This document shows, in pieces, positions 43,655 through 52,974 of a stretch of 64,000 nucleotides of DNA. Where the stretch lies: positions 1,178,001 to 1,242,000 of the forward strand of contig NZ_CP059733.1 in assembly GCF_000948985.2 (NCBI RefSeq), read 5' to 3'. A model generated the notes under the pieces. That model had not been told where the DNA came from and did not search any database. It was given only the letters and a program-made list of their open reading frames with translations. The stretch comes from Thalassomonas viridans (GTDB lineage Bacteria > Pseudomonadota > Gammaproteobacteria > Enterobacterales > Alteromonadaceae). Position 1 is the first letter of the stretch, and each line of letters opens with the position of its first letter. The translations under genes were made by a program, and so were the position numbers.

Positions 43655-43906
43655 CTACTCCCGGTAATCGGTATTTTCTATCAGCCACAGCCAGTGTTTG
43701 TGCATACAGAAATAGTCGCACCTTTTATCCCGGGCCTGCATGATATCTTCATGTTTCATCAGGCGGCCGACATAATAGAGGATTACTTTTGCCAGCGAAC
43801 AGCTCGGGTATTCGCTATAGGTCGAGGTCAGTACTTTTAACCAGTCCTCCAGGCGGGTAAATTCAGCTGACATCTGCGGAGCCGGTTTGTTGTTGGCTTT
43901 GACCAT
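43655..43906 (-). CDS. Unknown small protein, 83 aa, His/Cys-rich end
   Basis: An unrecognised soluble protein. The middle is helical (EFTRLEDWLKVLTSTYSEY) and the last part carries Cys, His and Trp: KRCDYFCMHKHWLWLIE. ATG at 43906 is chosen because GGAAATAAT precedes it; an ATG at 43921 overlaps the upstream gene's stop. It forms a two-gene unit with the 62-aa gene 15 bp upstream, and the pair faces a Fur box. A role in iron or metal handling is inferred from that box only. Confidence 0.65.
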   Translation of the reverse strand: MVKANNKPAPQMSAEFTRLEDWLKVLTSTYSEYPSCSLAKVILYYVGRLMKHEDIMQARDKRCDYFCMHKHWLWLIENTDYRE

Positions 43907-43920
43907 ATTATTTCCTTTCA

Positions 43921-44109
43921 TTAGTTGTCGATTTCCATCAGGCTGCAGTTGAGCAAGGATTGCCAGACGATTTTTTTGGCGTTTTTATCCAGGCATTTAC
44001 ATTCATTGCAGTGCAAAACACCGCTGATAATCAACCGGGCAAGCAGGCAGCCGGATAATTCCACTTGTGCTTTTTCCGGAAAAAATTCGTCGTGTGCGAG
44101 AGATTCCAT
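43921..44109 (-). CDS. Unknown small Cys-rich protein, 62 aa
   Basis: An unrecognised protein with five Cys in 62 residues, four of them outside a central cluster HCNECKCLDKNAKK, and another in LSGCLLARL and LLNCSLME. The clustered C-x2-C-x-C pattern suggests metal or iron-sulfur binding. The ATG follows GAAGGAAACAGCATC. It is the first gene after a near-perfect Fur box at 44174-44194, 65 bp upstream, so iron-dependent repression is likely. The following gene (43655-43906) is almost contiguous. Confidence 0.65.
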   Translation of the reverse strand: MESLAHDEFFPEKAQVELSGCLLARLIISGVLHCNECKCLDKNAKKIVWQSLLNCSLMEIDN

Positions 44110-44173
44110 GATGCTGTTTCCTTCGGATCAATAAGCTGATGCTATTAAAATAGAATATCTTATATTTAAATGC

Positions 44174-44194
44174 AAATGATAATTGTTATCATTT
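44174..44194. promoter_or_regulatory. Fur box
   Basis: A perfect 9-3-9 palindrome: AAATGATAA, TTG, TTATCATTT. It matches the Fur consensus GATAATGATAATCATTATC closely. It lies between the divergent small-gene pair (65 bp away) and the ABC transporter genes (82 bp away), so it could repress either or both under iron sufficiency. Confidence 0.85.
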
Positions 44195-44276
44195 GATGTT
44201 TTTTAAAAAAGACCCGATAAAAATGAAGTGAGCAGGCTAGTATTTAAGGAAGTGATCGCAAAGGATAAACCAAGTT

Positions 44277-45158
44277 ATGCAGCCGGTGATCTGTGTTGAA
44301 CAGCTGACAAAAGTATATGATGAGGTGGTGGCTGTCGACAATATCAGTTTTACCATAGGCCGCGGGCATTGTTTTGGCCTGCTCGGCCCCAATGGCGCCG
44401 GGAAAACCACTACCATAGAAATCATGGAGGGCATTATTGCCCCCAGCCGGGGACAGGTGCATTATCGGGGGCTGACCAATGGCCGTGATATCAGCCATCA
44501 AATCGGCATCCAGTTCCAGCATACCGCTTTACAGGATTATTTAACGGTAAAGGAAACCCTGGAGTTGTTTGCCGCCTTTTACCACCAGACCTTGCCGCTG
44601 GAACAGTTAGTTGTGCTGTGTGATTTGCAGGAGTTTCTTCATAGGGATAACCGTTTGCTCTCCGGCGGGCAAAGGCAGCGCTTGCTGCTGGCGCTGGCGC
44701 TGATAAATGATCCCGCCATAGTTTTTCTGGATGAACCTACCACAGGCCTGGATCCCCAGGCGCGGCGACATTTCTGGCAACTACTGAAAAATATCAAAAG
44801 GGAAGATAAAACCCTGGTGCTGACCACGCATTATATGGATGAGGCCGAACAGCTTTGCGATGAAATTGTGGTGATGGATCACGGGGGGATTATCGAAGCC
44901 GGCACGCCGCAGCAGTTACTCAGCAAGCATTTTGACGAGGTGTTTATTTATTTGCCCCGGGAGCAGATCAGCAGGGCGTTGGCTGAGCAGCATCACTGGC
45001 GCTTGCTGGCGGACAGGGTGGAAATTACCAGCAAAAATGTCGAGCAGACGCTAGCCTTGTTAATAGCAAACCGGGTTTCGCTGGAAGGTTTGCATGTCAA
45101 GTCGGCAAATTTAGACGATTTGTTTTTAAAGTTAACCGGACATTGCCTGAGGGCCTGA
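44277..45158 (+). CDS. ABC-2 type transporter, ATP-binding protein (DrrA-like)
   Basis: A 293-residue ATPase of the DrrA/NatA/CcmA group. Walker A is GPNGAGKTTTIE, signature LLSGGQRQRLLLALAL, Walker B IVFLDEPTTGLDPQ, and the H-loop LTTHYMDEA. A C-terminal extension of about 75 residues follows, as in export-type DrrA proteins. It is coupled to the permease gene 18 bp downstream; together they form a typical two-gene exporter. A Fur box lies 82 bp upstream of the ATG, so export of an iron-related molecule is possible, which is inference. Confidence 0.9.
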   Translation: MQPVICVEQLTKVYDEVVAVDNISFTIGRGHCFGLLGPNGAGKTTTIEIMEGIIAPSRGQVHYRGLTNGRDISHQIGIQFQHTALQDYLTVKETLELFAAFYHQTLPLEQLVVLCDLQEFLHRDNRLLSGGQRQRLLLALALINDPAIVFLDEPTTGLDPQARRHFWQLLKNIKREDKTLVLTTHYMDEAEQLCDEIVVMDHGGIIEAGTPQQLLSKHFDEVFIYLPREQISRALAEQHHWRLLADRVEITSKNVEQTLALLIANRVSLEGLHVKSANLDDLFLKLTGHCLRA

Positions 45159-45176
45159 TCTCCGGTTGGGGTGAAG

Positions 45177-46181
45177 ATGAACATTAAACGCTTTTATGCG
45201 GTATTTAAGGCACGCAATATTGAATTTTTCCGGGACAAGTCGTCGCTGAGCTGGAACCTGGTTTTTCCCGTGCTGCTCCTGGTTGGTTTGTCTGTTATCT
45301 TTTCCGGGGACGGGCGGGCCGTGTATAAGGTGGGGGTGATGGATTTAGCGAACGTAGAGGCTGCTTTTACCGATACCCGCTATATCGAATTTATCGGTTA
45401 TCATCACCTGGAAACCGCGAGGCAGAAGTTGTCCCGCCATCATATCGACCTGCTGATCGATTTTGCCGGGAACCGGTATTGGGTGAACGAGCAGTCACCG
45501 AAAAGCTATTTGGCGGAGAAGATATTTCTTGCTTCGCAGACGGGCTTTGCCCGGGAGGAAGCCAGCGGCAGGCAGATACGTTATGTTGACTGGGTCTTGC
45601 CCGGGATCCTGGGCATGAACATGATGTTTAGCTGCCTGTTCGGGGTGGGTTATGTGATAGTGCGCTACCGGAAAAACCTGGTGTTAAAGCGCCTGAAAGC
45701 CACGCCGCTCTCGGCTTTTGAATTTGTTTGCGCCCAGCTGTTATCCCGCCTGTTTATCGTTATGCTGATCTCTGTGGTGATTTATGCCGGCTGTAACATG
45801 TTTTTTGATTTTTATATGTCGGGCAGTTATGTCGATCTGTTGCTGATAGGTATTTTAGGGGGTTTTAGCCTGATCACCTTGGCTTTGCTGATGTCCAGCC
45901 GCAGCAAGAGCGAGGAGCTGGTGGGCGGTTTGCTGAATATGACCTCCTGGCCCATGATGCTGTTATCCGGCGTCTGGTTCAGCCTGGAGGGTGCTCCCGA
46001 GTTCCTCAAACACTTTGCCGATTTTTTACCTCTGACCCATCTGGTTAAAGGCGCCAGGGAAGTGATCACCGAAGGCGCGTCCCTGGCGCAGATCAGTGAT
46101 CACTTACTGGCACTGGCGCTGATGAGTACTGTTTTCCTTTCCCTGGGGGCCTGGCTGTTCAGCTGGAATGACGAGGGCTAG
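45177..46181 (+). CDS. ABC-2 type permease (DrrB-like)
   Basis: A 334-residue membrane protein with an N-terminal helix (LSWNLVFPVLLLVGLSVIF), a periplasmic loop of about 100 residues, and five C-terminal helices, among them ILGMNMMFSCLFGVGYVIV and LFIVMLISVVIYAGCNMFF. ABC-2 hallmark segments LKRLKATPLSAFEFV and WPMMLLSGVWFSLEGAP are clear. ATG at 45177 is preferred to GTG at 45171 because of GGGG seven bases before it. It forms the exporter channel with the ATPase encoded just upstream. Confidence 0.85.
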   Translation: MNIKRFYAVFKARNIEFFRDKSSLSWNLVFPVLLLVGLSVIFSGDGRAVYKVGVMDLANVEAAFTDTRYIEFIGYHHLETARQKLSRHHIDLLIDFAGNRYWVNEQSPKSYLAEKIFLASQTGFAREEASGRQIRYVDWVLPGILGMNMMFSCLFGVGYVIVRYRKNLVLKRLKATPLSAFEFVCAQLLSRLFIVMLISVVIYAGCNMFFDFYMSGSYVDLLLIGILGGFSLITLALLMSSRSKSEELVGGLLNMTSWPMMLLSGVWFSLEGAPEFLKHFADFLPLTHLVKGAREVITEGASLAQISDHLLALALMSTVFLSLGAWLFSWNDEG

Positions 46182-46193
46182 CCTGTATAGGGG

Positions 46194-46982
46194 CTATTGC
46201 CAGCCCTGAATTATGGACTCCACCAGGCGGGCGGTTTCTTGAGGCCGCTCCAGCGGAAACATATGCCCGGCCTTGTTAATGCGTTTGATTTGGATGTTAT
46301 TGGTGCGGGCAAAGCGCTTAAAGACAAAATGCGGGTAGAGATCGCTTTTCTCCCCGTAAATCAGGGCCGCCGGCACGGTGAGTTTGTTTTTATAGCGCGA
46401 CAGATTGGTGGGCAGGTTGCGGAAAATGCCCGCTTCGATTTCCGGGGAAAAGTTAAGTTCCAGGCGCTGGTTGCGCTCGGTTACGCAGTGTTTGGCATAA
46501 TCTTCCAGGCAACGCTTGTCAAAGTGGTGGAATAACTTGCGGTTGGCAAACTGGCTGACCATATTGCTACCTGCCGGCCAGTTGTTCCGGCGTATTTCCG
46601 CTTTGCCTGCCGGGGTGATTTTGTCGATCAACGGGGTGTTTTTGAGCAGCCCCATCAGGCTTGCCAGCGGTCCGGTCAGTACCGGAGGATCTAACATGAT
46701 CAAACCTTTAAATAGCCGGGGTTGCTGACAGGCAGCCATATAAGACAGCACGCCGCCGAATGAATGGCCGAGACAGATCACCGGCTCTCCTTGCTGGCGG
46801 ATGTAATCGATTAATTCTTCCACCAGATTTTTCCAGTTGTTGTCCAGCGGGTACCTGGGATTATGCCCGTATTGCGGGTTTGCTGCCAGACGGTAATCGT
46901 CACTGAAATAGTTAAAAAAAGTTTGGTAGCTGGCGGCGGGAAAGCCGTTGGCATGGACAAAATTGATAATGCTTGTACTCAT
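46194..46982 (-). CDS. Alpha/beta hydrolase
   Basis: A 262-residue alpha/beta-hydrolase-fold protein. The nucleophile elbow GHSFGG (about residue 75), NFVHANGFPAASYQ near the oxyanion region, an Asp in IYGEKSDLYP and the catalytic His in NKAGHMFPLERP are present. No signal peptide is seen, so it is cytoplasmic. The substrate is unknown; esterases and C-C hydrolases share this pattern. It converges on the ABC-2 permease gene, 12 bp apart. Confidence 0.85.
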   Translation of the reverse strand: MSTSIINFVHANGFPAASYQTFFNYFSDDYRLAANPQYGHNPRYPLDNNWKNLVEELIDYIRQQGEPVICLGHSFGGVLSYMAACQQPRLFKGLIMLDPPVLTGPLASLMGLLKNTPLIDKITPAGKAEIRRNNWPAGSNMVSQFANRKLFHHFDKRCLEDYAKHCVTERNQRLELNFSPEIEAGIFRNLPTNLSRYKNKLTVPAALIYGEKSDLYPHFVFKRFARTNNIQIKRINKAGHMFPLERPQETARLVESIIQGWQ

Positions 46983-47212
46983 AAACTGATCTTTATTTTT
47001 TGTGTTTAAGGGCGTTTCCGCCGGTGGTGGAGAGCATCGCAGTCAAAGTATAGATCAGGCTGTAGCGGTCAATAATAACCGGGCAGCCGGGAATTCGTTT
47101 GTCAGGTGCCTCGCTTTGTCGTCAATCGTATCGGGATAAGTTCTGTGTCCGGAGAATTCAAACGTGCGTTTGATTTATTATGGACTGTATCCGGGACAAA
47201 TGAAAGGGGGAT

Positions 47213-47716
47213 TTACCGGGTTTTCCCGGCAAAATTGCGGATTAACCCGGCAAGTTGTTCTATTTTGATGTTGGATAACTGGCGGTAATCAAAATAAGGG
47301 CTGATGATCAGTTTCTTGGCTTCATTAACGGCAAAGTCCTGCGACAGCCAGAAGCAGCGTTCGGCCAGGCCCGTTTTCGCGGCATAGGTACGCCCCATAA
47401 TAATGCTGACGGCCTGATTCTCATTGTCGTTAAACTCAGGCAGGGAAAACAGCAGTGCCTGTTGGCCATGGGCCTGCAATAATTCGTTGTCCCTAAATGC
47501 CTGCCAGCTGGCGGCGCAGTCCGGGTGCAGCTGGTGCCATAATTTGGCATAGACATTAAAGATCTTTCGCCAGTGGTTGCCGGTTAAATCGGCAATATTT
47601 TTGATCTCACCCGGTTTCATGGCCATAAGCGAGCTCAGCTCCCGGTAATGGGGAAGGGGCGGAATATTCTCGATATAAACCTTAAGGATTGCATTGGCTG
47701 TGCCTAAACCTGTCAT
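47213..47716 (-). CDS. Conserved hypothetical protein, 167 aa
   Basis: A soluble protein of unrecognised function: a first helical part (NAILKVYIENIPPLPHYREL), NHWRKIFNVYAKLW, and a centre with LLFSLPEFNDNENQAVSIIMGRTYA followed by ISPYFDYRQLSNIKIEQLAGLI. DUF6942 is a possible family from memory but uncertain. No catalytic motif is evident. It stands alone; 230 bp of non-coding sequence separates it from the hydrolase gene and about the same from the DUF3545 gene. Confidence 0.6.
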   Translation of the reverse strand: MTGLGTANAILKVYIENIPPLPHYRELSSLMAMKPGEIKNIADLTGNHWRKIFNVYAKLWHQLHPDCAASWQAFRDNELLQAHGQQALLFSLPEFNDNENQAVSIIMGRTYAAKTGLAERCFWLSQDFAVNEAKKLIISPYFDYRQLSNIKIEQLAGLIRNFAGKTR

Positions 47717-47898
47717 GGCGGTTACCTGATCTGTGTGCGAGCTTTATTTTCTGGCGGTTAAAGTATACCGGCGGGGAAATTTTATAAAGATTTTTTTGTT
47801 AAAAGAGGTGGTTAAAGCAGGAGTCGGCTGATACCCGGATATGGCTGTTGTTGGGGGTATCTTGGGCTTAATGCTAAGTCAGGGAAATGTCGGCAATA

Positions 47899-47924
47899 AA
47901 AAACCCGGTAGCTACCGGGTTTTT
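47899..47924. terminator. Bidirectional intrinsic terminator
   Basis: AAAAACCCGGTAG and CTACCGGGTTTTT form a perfect self-complementary unit, with A and T runs on both sides. It follows the minus-strand DUF3545 gene by 22 bp. Confidence 0.9.
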
Positions 47925-47945
47925 GAGTCAGGTTATCTGAGGTAG

Positions 47946-48116
47946 TTAAAACTCATCCAGCATATATTCCAGTGAGTCCTCATATATCCTTAACTCTTTT
48001 TCTAATCGATATTTTTCCCTAAGTGTTTCGATTTCACGCCACTTACGTTTTTTACCGCTTGATTTCGTCTTAGGTTGTACTTCAAATGAGTCTAAGACAC
48101 TGTTACGTTTATCCAT
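47946..48116 (-). CDS. DUF3545 family protein
   Basis: A 56-residue highly basic then acidic protein. SGKKRKWREIETLREKYRLEKEL is the DUF3545 core found in Vibrio, Shewanella and relatives; the role is unknown. ATG 48116 has AAGGAGGAGC eight bases upstream, a near-perfect ribosome-binding site; a longer reading to 48158 adds a Cys/Arg stretch without such support. It ends in a strong bidirectional terminator, so it is a monocistronic gene with high expected translation. Confidence 0.8.
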   Translation of the reverse strand: MDKRNSVLDSFEVQPKTKSSGKKRKWREIETLREKYRLEKELRIYEDSLEYMLDEF

Positions 48117-48274
48117 GAAAAGCTCCTCCTTCCTACAACTGCACCTTTTTAATATCACATTCGATTTGATATTAAAATCATTTTCTCAACAATTTTTGCT
48201 GAAAAAATGACATTTTTTCCGGTGCAGTCGCCGTAAAGGCTTAGCAGTTCTGGCTTAGACCCGAATGAAAAAAA

Positions 48275-49228
48275 TTACAGCAATTCGGCTAATTGTTGCT
48301 CAAGTTTTTCCTGATCTATGGCAAAGTTACGGATCCCTTCGGACAGTTTTTCGGTAGCCATAGCATCCTGGTTCATCATCCAGCGGAACTGGTTTTCGGT
48401 TAATGCCGGCTCCGGCGCAGCTTTTTCCTGTTCCGGGTTAAGCTGCTGAACAACGGGCTCGTTTGACTGGGCCAGTTCGTCCATTAGTTGCGGGCTGATG
48501 GTTAAGCGGTCGCAGCCTGCCAGGGCTAAAATTTCGCCGACGTTGCGGAAACTCGCCCCCATGACCACGGTTTTATAACCTTGTGCCTTGTAGTAGTTAT
48601 AGATCTCGGTGACGGAGATCACGCCGGGATCTTCGCTGGCGCTATATTCGGTTTTATCCGTGTTGGCTTTGTACCAGTCGAGGATACGGCCGACAAAAGG
48701 TGAGATCAGGTAAACGCCGGCTTCGGCACAGGCACGCGCCTGGGCAAAACTGAACAGCAGGGTCAGGTTACAGTTAATGCCGTTTTTTTCCAGCTGCTCG
48801 GCGGCTTTAATGCCTTCCCAGGTTGAAGCGGCCTTGATCAGGATACGGTCATTGCTGATACCGGCTTCATTGTACATGGCCATCAGCTTTTTCGCTTTGG
48901 CAACCGTGCCCTGGGTATCGAAAGACAGGCGGGCATCAACTTCGGTAGAAATACGGCCCGGGACAATTTTTAAAATTTCCACACCTATCAATACCGATAA
49001 CTTGTCGGCGGCGTCCATGATCTGCTGCTTGGCATCATCCGATTGTTCTTTGGCCCAGTTGACCGCCTGCGTCAGCAAGTCCTGATAAGACGGCAGGGAA
49101 GCGGCTTTTAACAGCAGTGACGGGTTTGTGGTAGCGTCTTGTGGTTGAAATTTGGCGATTGCTTCAATATCGCCGGTATCGGCCACTACTGTGGTCATTT
49201 GTTTTAACTGGGAAAGCTGGTTGCTCAT
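48275..49228 (-). CDS. tal: Transaldolase
   Basis: A 317-residue class I aldolase of the pentose phosphate pathway; it transfers a dihydroxyacetone unit from sedoheptulose 7-phosphate to glyceraldehyde 3-phosphate. The opening [30 protein letters not shown], then [15 protein letters not shown], the Schiff-base Lys in [13 protein letters not shown] and [12 protein letters not shown] are diagnostic. Length equals E. coli TalB. Its upstream region carries an ISAs1-family copy about 240 bp away. Confidence 0.97.
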   Translation of the reverse strand: MSNQLSQLKQMTTVVADTGDIEAIAKFQPQDATTNPSLLLKAASLPSYQDLLTQAVNWAKEQSDDAKQQIMDAADKLSVLIGVEILKIVPGRISTEVDARLSFDTQGTVAKAKKLMAMYNEAGISNDRILIKAASTWEGIKAAEQLEKNGINCNLTLLFSFAQARACAEAGVYLISPFVGRILDWYKANTDKTEYSASEDPGVISVTEIYNYYKAQGYKTVVMGASFRNVGEILALAGCDRLTISPQLMDELAQSNEPVVQQLNPEQEKAAPEPALTENQFRWMMNQDAMATEKLSEGIRNFAIDQEKLEQQLAELL

Positions 49229-49466
49229 GACATCTACCTTAAATTGGATCTTTTTTAAAACGAAAGTTTAACCTGCTTATATTGAAAAAATATTACGACA
49301 TATAAGCAAAGTCCGGGTGAAATTGTGACAGTATTTTGCTCAAATTACTATATGAAGCGGCCGTTATCTGGCAAAATTTCACCTTTTATTGGGTTTATTT
49401 ACTCACTGTAAGACAGCTAACTATATATAAAGTTGACACTTGTGACAACTTTTATCCCTGTCTCTG

Positions 49467-50736
49467 CAGGGCAAACGGGTCTAAATCATACAGCTTTAAA
49501 TCCAACGGTTAATACTTTCATCATATAATTATTATCCCAACCGGCCTTTAGACGCTTATTTTTTACGCCAACTTTGGCACTGAGCTCATTTTTAAGTAGG
49601 TTAAGCGCTACTTTATTCATCAATGCTATATTTTCAGCAGCATGTCCGCTACGAAGCCGATTTTGGTCTTCGTTAAAGCTAACATCCAATTGCCAATGCA
49701 GCTTATTCTCAACGTGCCAATGACTACGTATCGCCATTGCCAAAAATTCGGCACTTTTATCTGCATGGCTCGTTATGTAATAGCGTTTCTCTCTCGATAC
49801 CTTGCCACCACTTTCCCTCGTTGAATCCACCACAGCTATCGCTTTGACGGTATTCCATTTAGGATGGCGCTCTATAAGCCAGTCCACATCTGTTGTTAAC
49901 CAAATATCCCGCTGTTCAACACGACCGTGCTCACCATCCACTGTTTTATGAACGCTATGTTCTACTGTGCTGAAGTGCTTAGCTAACTGAGTTTCTAAGA
50001 AAAACTTCACGTCATCATGAAATTCCCCTTGGTTCCCCTTAAGTGCCAATAAATAATTCGCCTCTTTATCAACTATTTGGTCACCAATTTTATACTGGCA
50101 ACCCATGGCATCTGTTGTGATGGTTGCCCCTTTAATATCTAATAGCTTTAACAAGATTGGGATGGCTGTAATTTCATTAGACTTATCTGCAACTTTAACC
50201 TGACCAAAACAGAGATTATTCTTTACAGACCAAGCACTGACTATATGTATTGCAGGGTTACCAGAAGCTTTATCAAGCGTACTGCGCATCACTTTACCGT
50301 CAATGGCGACAATATCATCATTTAAGTGACCTAACTGGCTAACCCAACGGATGAATGCCTCACCAAATTCTTTGGGATTTAATCGGTTTAATACATCACC
50401 GAAGGTATCATGGCTTGGAATGCCATGAGATAAATCTAAAAACTCACTAAACCAATCTTGCTTAGATTTGCCATATTCTTCAATTGCGCAGAAATCATCG
50501 CACCCACAGATAATGGCGCATATTGAAATGGTTAATATATTAACCAGGGGGTGGCGCTGAGTTCGAGTTACACGAGGGTCGGTTAGATCACTAAATACTT
50601 GGCTGATAGTCGTCTCTGTCATTGTCTTTATTCAAGCAAAGGCTACTATAAACCACGATCATAATGATCAGTCAAATGATCACGGAATAAATACTTCAAA
50701 ACAAGCTAATTGATTAAATTAGACCCGTTCGCCCTG
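49467..50736 (-). mobile_element. ISAs1-family insertion sequence, copy 1, 1270 bp
   Basis: The ends are inverted repeats beginning CAGGGCAAACGGGTCTAA (left) and CAGGGCGAACGGGTCTAA (right, complement). A 10-bp direct repeat CCTGTCTCTG flanks it at 49457-49466 and 50737-50746. It carries one intact transposase gene. It landed between the divergent tal and yaaA genes. Its length and visible ends equal those of copy 2 at 54921-56190, in inverted orientation. Confidence 0.93.
49486..50622 (-). CDS. ISAs1-family transposase, copy 1
   Basis: A 378-residue DDE transposase of the ISAs1 (H-repeat-like) family. The N-terminal DDE_Tnp_1-associated part has FSDLTDPRVTRTQRHPLVNIL; catalytic region blocks are IVAIDGKVMRSTLD, ITTDAMGCQ, LALKGNQGEFH and the C-terminal SHWHVENKLHWQLDVSFNEDQNR, with Asp, Asp and Glu expected there. 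The protein is identical to that of copy 2 over its full length, so both elements are recent and may be active. Confidence 0.95.
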   Translation of the reverse strand: MTETTISQVFSDLTDPRVTRTQRHPLVNILTISICAIICGCDDFCAIEEYGKSKQDWFSEFLDLSHGIPSHDTFGDVLNRLNPKEFGEAFIRWVSQLGHLNDDIVAIDGKVMRSTLDKASGNPAIHIVSAWSVKNNLCFGQVKVADKSNEITAIPILLKLLDIKGATITTDAMGCQYKIGDQIVDKEANYLLALKGNQGEFHDDVKFFLETQLAKHFSTVEHSVHKTVDGEHGRVEQRDIWLTTDVDWLIERHPKWNTVKAIAVVDSTRESGGKVSREKRYYITSHADKSAEFLAMAIRSHWHVENKLHWQLDVSFNEDQNRLRSGHAAENIALMNKVALNLLKNELSAKVGVKNKRLKAGWDNNYMMKVLTVGFKAV

Positions 50737-50814
50737 CCTGTCTCTGCTGTTTTCTCTGTTTTATGCTGTGGTATAGTGGGCATAAATAACCTGATTAAAA
50801 ATTAAATATAGCTT

Positions 50815-51588
50815 ATGTTACTTGTTGTCTCACCGGCCAAAAACCTGGACTTTGAATCCCCTTTGGCGACAGATGTTTATACCCAGCCGTCCCTGCTTGA
50901 GCATAGCCAGTCGCTGATCGACACCTGTGTAAAACTTACCCCGGCAGAAATTGCCTCCCTGATGAGTATCAGCGACAAGCTGGCGGGCTTAAATGCCGCC
51001 CGTTTTAGCGAATGGCAGCAGCCTTTTACTCCGGAAAATGCCAGGCCGGCAGTGTTGGCATTTAACGGCGACGTCTACAGCGGCCTGGATGCGAAAACCT
51101 TCAGTGAAGAAGACTTTGCCTTTGCCCAGAAGCATATGCGTATCTTGTCCGGTTTATACGGTTTGTTAAAACCGCTGGATCTGATGCAGGCTTACCGCCT
51201 GGAAATGGGGACTAAGCTGGAGAACAGCAGAGGCAAAAACCTTTATGAGTTCTGGGATACCATAATTACCGAGGCATTAAACCAGGCACTGGTGGCGCAG
51301 GGGGATGATGTTTTGATCAACCTGGCCTCCAACGAGTACTTTAAAGCAGTGAAAAAGAAAAAACTGGCGGCGCAGGTGATCACACCTGCCTTTAAAGACT
51401 GGAAAAACGGCCAATATAAAATGATCAGTTTTTACGCCAAAAAAGCCCGTGGCCTGATGGCCCGCTATATTCTCCAGAACCGGTTGACGGATGTTGAGCA
51501 GCTTAAAGGTTTTGAGTTGGGCGGTTACCAGTACAGTGAAGAATTCAGCAAGGGCAATGACTGGGTCTTTACCCGCAAGGAAGTGTAA
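50815..51588 (+). CDS. yaaA: Peroxide stress protein YaaA
   Basis: A 257-residue YaaA/UPF0246 protein. [16 protein letters not shown] at the start, [35 protein letters not shown], and SNEYFKAV are family landmarks. In E. coli YaaA lowers free iron and limits hydroxyl-radical damage under peroxide stress, and a DNA-binding fold is known. The gene begins 78 bp after an IS, so its original promoter may be partly displaced. Confidence 0.95.
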   Translation: MLLVVSPAKNLDFESPLATDVYTQPSLLEHSQSLIDTCVKLTPAEIASLMSISDKLAGLNAARFSEWQQPFTPENARPAVLAFNGDVYSGLDAKTFSEEDFAFAQKHMRILSGLYGLLKPLDLMQAYRLEMGTKLENSRGKNLYEFWDTIITEALNQALVAQGDDVLINLASNEYFKAVKKKKLAAQVITPAFKDWKNGQYKMISFYAKKARGLMARYILQNRLTDVEQLKGFELGGYQYSEEFSKGNDWVFTRKEV

Positions 51589-51679
51589 GGGCATTAGCGT
51601 AGGCGGGGAGGAGGCTTCCTCCCCACTTTAGCCGCCAGCAGCTATACTGATTAATGAGTCAGTTGCCTGGAGTATGCCG

Positions 51680-51904
51680 ATGGATGTAACTTTATTAGTT
51701 ACCAAGTCTGATTATTGTTTACCTAATCTGCAATGCGAGTTTCAAAATTTAGGTGTTCCCTACCATATTGAATATATTGAAAATAATCCCGAGCTGGTCA
51801 GCGCCCACCAAATCCGCCATTCGCCGAATATCTTGGTGGACGGTAAACTGGTTTTCCGTCACCAGCCGACCCCGGGAGAATTGAAGGAATATTTTGCCCG
51901 CTAG
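51680..51904 (+). CDS. Glutaredoxin-like small protein
   Basis: A 74-residue protein with a thioredoxin/glutaredoxin-like pattern: VTLLVTKSDYCLPNLQCEF, strands, then SPNILVDGKLVFRHQPTPGEL, which recalls the TVP and GG turn of glutaredoxins. It lacks a standard CxxC; Cys residues are five apart (C-x5-C), so redox activity is uncertain. ATG at 51680 is preferred because GGAG lies seven bases upstream; ATG at 51674 is too close to it. It is 85 bp downstream of yaaA. Confidence 0.65.
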   Translation: MDVTLLVTKSDYCLPNLQCEFQNLGVPYHIEYIENNPELVSAHQIRHSPNILVDGKLVFRHQPTPGELKEYFAR

Positions 51905-52098
51905 GGAGACGTTTGAACCCCGCATCAGTTCTTGAAGGTGTTAGCTGAGTTAACACCTTAAGCCTGTTTTGTCTTTTCTCTGCTTATCCGTCCGGCCATT
52001 TTAGCCTCAGGTGATTTTTTTGTTTTTTTATCGGCGGATTACCGGGATAATGCGATCTGCATTCGCGAAAATGATTTTTAGCCTAAAAAGGATTTAAG

Positions 52099-52878
52099 AT
52101 GAAAAAAGCCTACCCTATCCCTTTGATTTTTACGCTGGCTACAGCAACGGCTGCTGCCGGGGAAGCGGAAAAAAACTGGCAGATAGCCAGTGAGCTCGGC
52201 ATTATCCTCACCAGCGGCAATACCGAGAGCAGCACCCTTAAAGGGGCCATCACCGCCAAACAGGAACTGCAACGCTGGCGCAACGAATATAAATTTGAAA
52301 CCTTATACAAGAAGGATGAGGTGAGCCGGGACGACGGCAGCAAGGAGAACGAACGCACCAGCGAAAGGTATTTCGCCTCGGTGCAGGGTAACTATAAGCT
52401 TAATGAGGATAGCAGTTATTTCTTTGTTTACGGCTCGCATCTGTCGGATTACTTTGGTGCCTACCGCAATGAAAGCGTACTCTCTTTGGGTTACGGCCAG
52501 CGTTTGCTGAAAGGGGAAAATTATTATCTAGACGGTGAAATAGGCCCGGGTTATAAATATTTCGAGTATGCCAAAGACAGCGCCGCCCTGGACAGCAAGG
52601 GCAATTTACTGGCAGGTACCACCGACGGCGAAGTCATAGCCTTAGGTAAGCTCAACTTTCACTGGGATATCAACGAATTTGTGAAGTTTCGCCAAAGCCT
52701 GGCGATGGAATACGGCAGCACTAATACCAAAAGCCGCTCGGAAACCGAGTTGATGTCCAAACTCAGCGACGCCATGCAGATGAAACTGGGGTTTTATGTT
52801 ACCCATAATTCAGATGTTGCCGACGATAAGGAAAATACCGATACCGAAACCCTGGTAACCTTGATTTACAACTTTTAA
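52099..52878 (+). CDS. DUF481 outer-membrane protein (YdiY-like)
   Basis: A 259-residue exported protein: a signal peptide (KKAYPIPLIFTLATATAAAG), then amphipathic beta strands throughout, as WQIASELGIILTSGNTESSTLKG, RYFASVQGNYKLNED, and the final aromatic LVTLIYNF, a typical outer-membrane barrel end. DUF481/YdiY proteins form small barrels induced by acid in E. coli; their function is unclear. AAGGATTTAAG precedes the ATG. It converges on srmB. Confidence 0.85.
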   Translation: MKKAYPIPLIFTLATATAAAGEAEKNWQIASELGIILTSGNTESSTLKGAITAKQELQRWRNEYKFETLYKKDEVSRDDGSKENERTSERYFASVQGNYKLNEDSSYFFVYGSHLSDYFGAYRNESVLSLGYGQRLLKGENYYLDGEIGPGYKYFEYAKDSAALDSKGNLLAGTTDGEVIALGKLNFHWDINEFVKFRQSLAMEYGSTNTKSRSETELMSKLSDAMQMKLGFYVTHNSDVADDKENTDTETLVTLIYNF

Positions 52879-52916
52879 GTTGAGTCTTTGTTTTTGGCGG
52901 GGAAAAAGGGGAAGCG

Positions 52917-52943
52917 GCGAGCGGCAGTTACGCCGCTCGTCGC
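52917..52943. terminator. Hairpin between convergent genes
   Basis: GAGCGGC pairs with GCCGCTC around a short loop, extended by flanking G-C pairs, between the DUF481 and srmB stops. No good T-run; likely weak. Confidence 0.4.
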
Positions 52944-52974
52944 ATTTATGCCGCTTAGTCCTGATTGCTAAGGG

